Below are positions 6,637-11,313 of a stretch of 11,313 nucleotides of DNA, in pieces. The first letter of the stretch is position 1. Each line of letters begins with the position of its first letter. A program made the translations under genes and the position numbers. The stretch comes from DASPKO01 sp035628055 (GTDB taxonomy: Bacteria; Planctomycetota; Phycisphaerae; Phycisphaerales; UBA1924), in the NCBI GenBank assembly GCA_035628055.1, contig DASPKO010000071.1, positions 1-11,313 of the forward strand. The letters are read 5' to 3'. The notes under the pieces are model-generated. The model was not told the DNA's origin and ran no database searches. It saw only the letters and a list, made by a program, of their open reading frames with translations.

Positions 6637-8697
6637 CTATTGCTCTTCGGTCGCGCTCGGGGTCAGCAGGGGATTGGCGCCCGTGTCCGAGTCGGTCAGG
6701 TCGCCGCGCACCTCGACCGGGGCATCGTCCGCCACGAGGTAGACGCGCGCCCGGCCCATGACGTCGCGGATGGTCGCCAGGTACATGTCCGCCATGAACA
6801 GCTCGGGCATCGCCCGGAACGCCGCGAGCTGGCCCGCGTACTGCTCGGCGCGTGCCCGCTCGCGCATGTGCGCGCCCCAGCGCTCGGTCTTGGCCTGACG
6901 CAGGGCCACCGAGGCCGAGCCGCCGTCGGTCCGCGCCAGCAGGGCCAGCAGCTCCTGCTCGGTCCGCGCCAGCTCCTCGGCGGGGGCTCCCGAGGTGGAG
7001 AGCCGCTCGTACTCCCCGATCAGGGCCACGGCCCGCTCCGCGGCGGGCACGCTCCCCGCGGCGCGGGTCAGGGTCGTGATCCGGTCGCTGCGGGCCTGCT
7101 CCACGGCGCTCCGCCGCGTCTGCTCGCTCTCGACCACCTTCTCGAAGAGCACCGCGGTCTCGGTCGGGGGGTGGGCGCCCACGATGCCGACGTACAGCAC
7201 GTCGATGCCCGGCGAGGGGTCCAGGGCGTCGAGCGCCGCCTGCACGCGCACCCGCACCTCGTCCGAGACCGAGTGCCGGCCCGCTCCCAGCAGCGAGTCC
7301 ACGCGCACCGTGGCGAGATACGAGAACAGCGCCCGGCGCGCCACCGCGCGGATCAGCTCCTCGCGCGCGTCCTCCGCGGCGAACTTCGCGAAGGCCGCCG
7401 CGTCCCGCACGCTGTAGTAGAGCGGGACCTCGACGGTGACGAGCACGAAGTCCCGGGCGGCGCGGCCCGCGCCCGCGGGACCCACCCCGCCGGGCTGGGT
7501 CTCCTCGGCGACCGAGGGGCGCACCAGCAGGTAGTACTCCTTCTCGTCCACCCCGTGCTCATTGGTCCAGAGCACGGCCCGGTCGCCCACGGGTGGGGGG
7601 GCGGCCAGGTTCATGCGCCGCGCCGCGGTTGCCTTGAAGCGCTCGATGCGCTCCAGCGGCCAGGGCAGCTTGGTGTAGAAGCCCGGGCCCACCGTCTCGA
7701 CCAGGGCCCCGTTCCGCAGCCGCAGCCCCTGCTCGTCGGGCCCGACCACCGCCATGAACGTCATCCCCCAGATCACCAGGGCTCCAACGGCCACCAGAGC
7801 GGCGATCCACCGGCTCAGCAGCCGGTAGAACCAGCTCGCCGTCACGTTGAACCCGAACTGGTAGTTGATGGCCTCGCCGATGGACTCGGCGATGCGGTCG
7901 GGCGCCGCCACGAACCCCAGGACGCGCGACTCGAACGCCGGCCGCGGCACCTCGCCGGCCCGGCGCGGGCGGTAGATGTTCAGCAGGAAGTTCAGGACGA
8001 TCTCGCCGCCGAGCGCCAGCATGGCCAGCGGGATGACCGCCGTCAGGTACCGGAGGACGACGTCGGGCCCGATGATGTCGATGAACTGGGCCAGGGCCAG
8101 GAGCAGCCCGACCAGGGCGGCGCCGACGGCCTGGGCCGCGCCCGCCCGGAGATTCGTCCAGACCGGCTGCTTGGCCATGCCCGAGACGTACCTGGCGAAC
8201 GCGAAGCCGAGCACCGCCACCACCAGCCCGATCGAGATCGCCCAGCCGCGCTGCTGGGGGACCACGAAGCTGTCAGGGTCGAGCAGTTCCCGCGCCTGGA
8301 CCGAGCGCAGCCGCAGGATCCCGATCGTCACCAGGGCCGCGGCGAGCAGCAGGCTGGCGACCGGCAGCAAGGCCTTGTGCATCAGCGCCAGGCGCCGCGC
8401 CGCCGGGCGCAGGTCCCGCGCGGTCTCTTCGAACGCCGTGCTGCTCAGGGCGTGCTGGGCCGCGATCGACTCGGCCTCGAGCGCCTCGAGCCGCTCCCGG
8501 CGGTGCTGGTCGAAGACCACCGCCAGGCAGAGCCACACCCCCGCCCCGACCAGCACCAGCAGCGCCCCCGAGAAGGCCGCGTGGTCCTTGTCGGCCAGCG
8601 CGTACCCGAGCAGCACCAGGCCGATGACGGCCTGGATCGCCAGCCCGAGCAGACTCACGTTCGTCGCGGTTCTGAAGGTCAGGTGGTCCGACTTCAT
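6637..8697 (-). CDS. Polytopic membrane protein with C-terminal SPFH/band 7 domain
   Basis: This 686-residue protein is the first gene of the operon. Hydrophobic segments lie near residues 15-34, 43-62, 110-128, 152-171, 187-206, 214-241 and 297-318. An SPFH domain follows from about 319 to 515, opening with 'GPDEQGLRLRNGALVETVGP' and continuing with 'GFYTKLPWPLERIERF'. Thus an N-terminal module of about 300 residues with six or so membrane segments precedes the HflK-type anchor and SPFH unit. Its C-terminal helices share AAG (546-548) and EYER (562-565) with the HflK-like neighbour, so the two are paralogs. The open frame extends far upstream, but the ATG at 8697 is chosen for its GAGGG site 4 nt upstream, the 'MKSD' start just before the first membrane segment, and the candidate promoter at 8846-8874. 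The role is probably scaffolding in the membrane; this is inference. Confidence 0.88.
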   Translation of the reverse strand: MKSDHLTFRTATNVSLLGLAIQAVIGLVLLGYALADKDHAAFSGALLVLVGAGVWLCLAVVFDQHRRERLEALEAESIAAQHALSSTAFEETARDLRPAARRLALMHKALLPVASLLLAAALVTIGILRLRSVQARELLDPDSFVVPQQRGWAISIGLVVAVLGFAFARYVSGMAKQPVWTNLRAGAAQAVGAALVGLLLALAQFIDIIGPDVVLRYLTAVIPLAMLALGGEIVLNFLLNIYRPRRAGEVPRPAFESRVLGFVAAPDRIAESIGEAINYQFGFNVTASWFYRLLSRWIAALVAVGALVIWGMTFMAVVGPDEQGLRLRNGALVETVGPGFYTKLPWPLERIERFKATAARRMNLAAPPPVGDRAVLWTNEHGVDEKEYYLLVRPSVAEETQPGGVGPAGAGRAARDFVLVTVEVPLYYSVRDAAAFAKFAAEDAREELIRAVARRALFSYLATVRVDSLLGAGRHSVSDEVRVRVQAALDALDPSPGIDVLYVGIVGAHPPTETAVLFEKVVESEQTRRSAVEQARSDRITTLTRAAGSVPAAERAVALIGEYERLSTSGAPAEELARTEQELLALLARTDGGSASVALRQAKTERWGAHMRERARAEQYAGQLAAFRAMPELFMADMYLATIRDVMGRARVYLVADDAPVEVRGDLTDSDTGANPLLTPSATEEQ

Positions 8698-8845
8698 CGA
8701 GCCCTCGAAAGTCCCCGCCACTCCCCGGCGCCCGCCTCGGGCGCGCCCAGCCCCGCCCGCCTCACCCGGACGAGCGCCCGGGCGGGCCAGGATCTCCCGC
8801 CGCCCCCCGCCACCGGGCCGAACGGCCCGCCGGGCGCGAGCGTCT

Positions 8846-8874
8846 ATTGTCCGCGAACCGGCCGGGACTGTCCA
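8846..8874 (-). promoter_or_regulatory. Candidate sigma-70-like promoter of the minus-strand operon
   Basis: On the minus strand TGGACA (8869-8874) matches five of six bases of the -35 consensus. GACAAT (8846-8851) matches four of six of the -10 consensus, with a 17-nt spacer. Transcription would start near 8839 and give a leader of about 140 nt before the ATG at 8697. It is a good match by eye in very GC-rich DNA, but it is unproven. Confidence 0.35.
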
Positions 8875-8876
8875 CT

Positions 8877-8915
8877 TGCTCCCGAAGGAGAACGGGCCCG
8901 CTCCAGACGGGAGCA
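8877..8915. promoter_or_regulatory. Nested inverted repeat in the divergent intergenic region
   Basis: TGCTCCCG (8877-8884) and CGGGAGCA (8908-8915) are exact reverse complements. Between them GGAG (8887-8890) pairs with CTCC (8901-8904), and the palindrome CGGGCCCG (8893-8900) lies inside. The element starts 2 bp upstream of the candidate -35 box of the minus-strand operon and ends 67 bp before the plus-strand permease start. It may be an operator shared by both units or an RNA hairpin in the plus-strand leader. Nothing else was recognised in the 285-bp intergenic stretch (8698-8982), and no clear plus-strand promoter was found. Confidence 0.4.
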
Positions 8916-8982
8916 GGCTCTGTACGTAGCATGCTCGGCGGGGTTCGCCCGCTTCCGGCGGGGGCGGCGCCCCAGAGAAACC

Positions 8983-10341
8983 ATGATCTCCCAACTGCTC
9001 ACCATCGCACGCAACACCTTTCTCGAGGCCGTCCGCCAGCCCATCTACTTCATCATGGTGCTCATCTGCGGCGTGGCGCAGATTCTCACGACCTGGGGGA
9101 CGGGGTTCTCGCTGGGCTACTCCGACAGCTCGGAGGTCTCGGGCGACAACAAGCTCCTGCTCGACCTGAGCCTGGCGACGGTGTTCGTCTGCGGGACCCT
9201 GCTCGCGGCGTTCATCGCCACCGCGGTGATGTCGCGCGAGATCGAGAACAAGACCGTCCTGACCGTTGTCAGCAAGCCGGTGGCACGCCCGGTGCTCGTG
9301 CTGGGAAAGTATCTGGGCGTGGCCGCCGCGATGCTCATCGCGGTCGCCATCATGCTCATCTTCGTTCAGCTCGCGGTGCGTCACGAGGTCCTGGCCACCG
9401 CCTCGGACGTGGTCGACCAGCCCGTGCTCCTCTTCGGGCTCCTGGCGGTCGGGCTGGCCTTCCTCGTGGGGGTGTGGGGCAACTTCTTCTACGGGTGGGT
9501 CTTCTCGCAGACGACGACCCTGCTCATGCTCCCGCTGTTCGCCCTCGCGTGGCTCATGGTCCTGCTCATCGACAAGGACTGGCAGTGGCAGGCGCTCTCC
9601 GCCGATTTCAAGCCCCAGATCGCGATCGCGAGCTACTGCCTGCTCCTGGCCCTGCTCGTGCTGACCGCCGCCGCCACCGCGGCCTCGACCCGCCTGGGCC
9701 AGGTGATGACCATCGTGGTGTGCGCGGGCGTCTTCCTCTTCGGGATGCTCTCCAACCACTTCATCGGGCGCCGGGTCTACGCCAACCGCTACCAGGGCAT
9801 CGTGCGCGCCGCGGCCCCGGCCCGCGAGGTCGAGGCCGGGCTGGATCATCCCGGCGACACCTACACCGTCCACCTGAAGTTCGACCCGCGCACCACCATC
9901 GAGCCGGGGATGCCCTTCTACTACGGCCCCAGTCCGACGGGCTTCCCCCTCTCGGTGGAACCTTTCACCCCGTTCCGCGGCGACCCGGCCGACCGCGACC
10001 AGCTCTTCGCGCCCGCGACCCCGCGCGCCCTGGTCATCACCGCGGCCTCCGGGCGCGAGCTGACCGTGAGGCGGGCCGGGGGCGCGCAGGGGAAAATCAT
10101 CCATGCCCCGCCGGCCCCCGGCGACTACATCTTCATCACTCCCACCCGGGTCAGCCGGGGGGCCCTCCTGGCCTGGGGCGTCGTGCCCAATGTCCAGCTC
10201 TTCTGGCTGATCGACGCGGTCTCCCAGAACCAGCCGATCCCGCCCCGCCACGTCGGTCTCGTCTCGCTGTACGCCGGGACACAGGTCGGCGCTCTGCTCT
10301 GCCTGGCGGTGGCGCTTTTTCAAAGGCGCGAGGTGGGTTAG
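8983..10341 (+). CDS. ABC-2-type transporter permease (no adjacent own ATPase)
   Basis: This is a 452-residue integral membrane protein. It begins 'MISQLLTIARNTFLEAVRQP', typical of ABC-2 permeases, which together with a weak AGAG site supports the ATG at 8983 although the frame is open far upstream. Membrane segments lie near residues 21-38, 61-83, 105-130, 147-171, 176-196, 213-231, 238-256 and 425-446. The cytoplasmic motif 'REIENKTVLTVVSKPV' ends at residue 100 and 'VLGKYLGV' follows at 106-113. A soluble region of about 165 residues (257-422) comes before the last helix, and the protein ends in 'FQRREVG'. The motifs, the soluble region before the last helix and the ending match the permease at 781-2757, so the two are distant paralogs. 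No ATPase lies beside it on the plus strand; it may use the one at 2757-3977. The substrate is unknown. Confidence 0.9.
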   Translation: MISQLLTIARNTFLEAVRQPIYFIMVLICGVAQILTTWGTGFSLGYSDSSEVSGDNKLLLDLSLATVFVCGTLLAAFIATAVMSREIENKTVLTVVSKPVARPVLVLGKYLGVAAAMLIAVAIMLIFVQLAVRHEVLATASDVVDQPVLLFGLLAVGLAFLVGVWGNFFYGWVFSQTTTLLMLPLFALAWLMVLLIDKDWQWQALSADFKPQIAIASYCLLLALLVLTAAATAASTRLGQVMTIVVCAGVFLFGMLSNHFIGRRVYANRYQGIVRAAAPAREVEAGLDHPGDTYTVHLKFDPRTTIEPGMPFYYGPSPTGFPLSVEPFTPFRGDPADRDQLFAPATPRALVITAASGRELTVRRAGGAQGKIIHAPPAPGDYIFITPTRVSRGALLAWGVVPNVQLFWLIDAVSQNQPIPPRHVGLVSLYAGTQVGALLCLAVALFQRREVG

Positions 10342-10430
10342 TCGGGGGCCCGGTCCGGGGTTACACTTGGCGCTGCCCCGGCGGGACCCGCACGGATTCC
10401 CGTGCCGCGCCCGGGCCACGGAGCGCTCCC

Positions 10431-10691
10431 ATGTCCGAGGCCGCCGCCAAGGCTCCTGCCAAGCCCCTCACCAGCACCGACAAGCTCAAGATCGGCCTGG
10501 CCCTGACGGCCATCCTCGCGACCGGGGGTTGGCTCTGGATCTACAGCGCCCGCTCGGAAGGTCCCAAGACCGACCCGATGCCCGTCGAACAGGCGCTCCC
10601 GCCCGAACTGCTCGAAGAGGCGCAGGAAGAGAACGAGGAGAAGGATCGCCTCCACGAGGAGGACATCCCGGCCATCGAGGGGGCCGGCTGA
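10431..10691 (+). CDS. Small single-pass membrane protein, first of a tandem pair
   Basis: This 86-residue protein is of no family I recognise. A Lys-containing N-terminus (residues 1-20) precedes one membrane segment (21-38) with the striking 'TGGWLWIY' end. An acidic, Pro-rich tail follows with 'PVEQALPPELLEEA' and 'EKDRLHE' (70-76). By the positive-inside rule the N-terminus is cytoplasmic and the tail outside. GGAG lies 7 nt before the ATG. The gene lies 89 nt after the permease on the same strand, and the next gene encodes a paralog, so both are probably real and co-transcribed. The gap before it (10342-10430) holds only short GC inverted repeats. A role as accessory subunit of the permease is a guess from position. 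Confidence 0.8.
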   Translation: MSEAAAKAPAKPLTSTDKLKIGLALTAILATGGWLWIYSARSEGPKTDPMPVEQALPPELLEEAQEENEEKDRLHEEDIPAIEGAG

Positions 10692-10722
10692 GTCGCGGCC
10701 CGTTCCGCCGACCGGAGTTCGC

Positions 10723-10971
10723 ATGTCCGACGCCGCCACCACCCCGGGGCTGACCGCCAGCGAGAGGCTCAAGGGGGCCGTCGCGCTCGCGGCGATCCTG
10801 ACCACCGGCGGCTGGCTCTGGCTCTACGCCTCGCCGGGGCGGCCGGTGCGCGACCCCGCCCCCGTGGAGCGCGATCTCCCCGCCTCGCTGCTCGACGAGG
10901 CGCGGCAGGAGAACCGGGAGAAGGACCGGCTGCACGAGCACGAGATCCCCTGCGTCAAGGGCGCCAGCTAG
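10723..10971 (+). CDS. Small single-pass membrane protein, second of a tandem pair
   Basis: This 82-residue paralog of the preceding gene has the same plan: a short N-terminus ending 'SERLK', a membrane segment (18-35) ending 'TGGWLWLY', then 'DPAPVERDLPASLLDEA' and 'EKDRLHE' (66-72). By hand alignment 12 of 18 residues in the membrane part and 19 of the last 32 residues are identical, while the N-terminus and the short linker after the membrane vary. A single cysteine (C77) near the C-terminus is absent from the first copy. GGAG lies 5 nt before the ATG and the gap to the first copy is 31 nt. The pair arose by tandem duplication and has been kept at protein level, which argues for function, but none can be named. 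Confidence 0.8.
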   Translation: MSDAATTPGLTASERLKGAVALAAILTTGGWLWLYASPGRPVRDPAPVERDLPASLLDEARQENREKDRLHEHEIPCVKGAS

Positions 10972-10995
10972 CCCCGTCCCGAGCCGGCCGCGGCC

Positions 10996-11313
10996 TCAGC
11001 GCCGCGCCACCGCCTGCGCCCCGATGGCCTTCTCATAGGTCTGCAGGTACTTCCGGGCCGCCCCTTCCCACGTCAGCTTCCGCAGCTCGAACGACCCGTG
11101 CTCGCGCAGGGTCTGCCCCAGCGGAGGGTGGCGCAGCACCGCGACGATCTTGTTGGCCATGTCGTCGATGTCCCAGAAGTCCACCTTCAGGGCGTGCGTG
11201 ATCGCCTCGGAGACGCCGGACTGCTTGGAGATGATCGCCGGCACGTCGTTGCGCATCGCCTCGAGGGGCGCGATGCCGAAGGGCTCCGAGACGCTCGGCA
11301 TCACGTAGCAGTC
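10996..11313 (-). CDS. Glycosyltransferase, GT4-type (partial, C-terminal end only)
   Basis: About 105 residues of the C-terminus are visible; the frame is open to the right edge, so the start lies outside. 'VMPSVSEPFGIAPLEAM' is the hallmark of the C-terminal Rossmann domain of family 4 GT-B glycosyltransferases, with the two glutamates of the EX7E motif (in SEPFGIAPLE). 'SGVSEAI' follows, then a closing helix with 'LTWEGAARKYLQTYEKAI', the usual end of such enzymes. These enzymes transfer a sugar from a nucleotide-sugar in polysaccharide, glycolipid or glycogen-like synthesis; donor and acceptor cannot be told from this end. It converges on the small membrane protein gene with a 24-nt gap and is probably unrelated to the transport genes. 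Confidence 0.9.
   Translation of the reverse strand, partial: DCYVMPSVSEPFGIAPLEAMRNDVPAIISKQSGVSEAITHALKVDFWDIDDMANKIVAVLRHPPLGQTLREHGSFELRKLTWEGAARKYLQTYEKAIGAQAVARR

Noticed and set aside
6493..8982. Upstream extension of the plus-strand permease frame to 6493
   Set aside because: The extension is antisense to the SPFH genes and has mirrored-codon composition; the true N-terminus 'MISQLLTIARNTF' at 8983 fits the family.
10355..10381. CCGGGG...CCCCGG inverted repeat after the plus-strand permease as a terminator
   Set aside because: Only a 6-bp stem with a 15-nt loop and no T-run; too weak to call.
8698..10419. Upstream extension of the polytopic SPFH frame to 10419
   Set aside because: It runs antisense through the plus-strand permease and is charged low-complexity sequence; the ATG at 8697 has a ribosome-binding site and fits the first membrane segment.
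10986..10995. Perfect palindrome GGCCGCGGCC between the convergent genes as a terminator
   Set aside because: No loop beyond the palindrome itself and no T-run on either strand; short GC palindromes are frequent by chance here.

Overview
The window is very GC-rich, tightly packed bacterial chromosome. The partial TPR-like protein at the left edge, the ABC-2 permeases carrying the 'SKPV...VLGK.LGV' motif and the linked SPFH genes look like combinations I associate with Planctomycetes, perhaps Phycisphaerae. I recognised these from memory, so the phylum is an inference. No tRNA, rRNA, CRISPR array, transposase or phage gene was seen.

Layout. A minus-strand run of six genes reads from 8697 down to the left edge. 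The order is: a protein with about seven membrane segments fused to an SPFH (band 7) domain (6637-8697), an HflC-like protein (5475-6569), an HflK-like protein (4030-5478), an ABC ATPase (2757-3977), a large ABC-2-type permease (781-2757), and a membrane-anchored TPR-like protein that leaves the window (1-761). The joins are tight: a 4-nt ATGA overlap between the HflC- and HflK-like genes, a 1-nt TGATG overlap between ATPase and permease, and gaps of 19, 52 and 67 nt elsewhere. This looks like one operon. A 285-bp divergent intergenic region (8698-8982) holds a candidate promoter for it and a nested inverted repeat.

On the plus strand a second, shorter ABC-2-type permease (8983-10341) is followed by two small single-pass membrane proteins that are tandem paralogs (10431-10691 and 10723-10971). 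The right edge holds the C-terminal end of a convergent family 4-type glycosyltransferase (10996-11313).

How the parts may work together (inference). The three SPFH proteins could form a multimeric membrane scaffold, as HflK/HflC do around FtsH, but no FtsH is encoded here. The operon instead continues into an ABC exporter and a TPR-like protein. The divergent permease has no ATPase of its own and shares sequence motifs with the operon permease, so it may borrow the same ATPase. The least explained items are the polytopic SPFH fusion, three motif copies exactly 30 residues apart in the disordered tail of the ATPase, and the pair of small membrane proteins.
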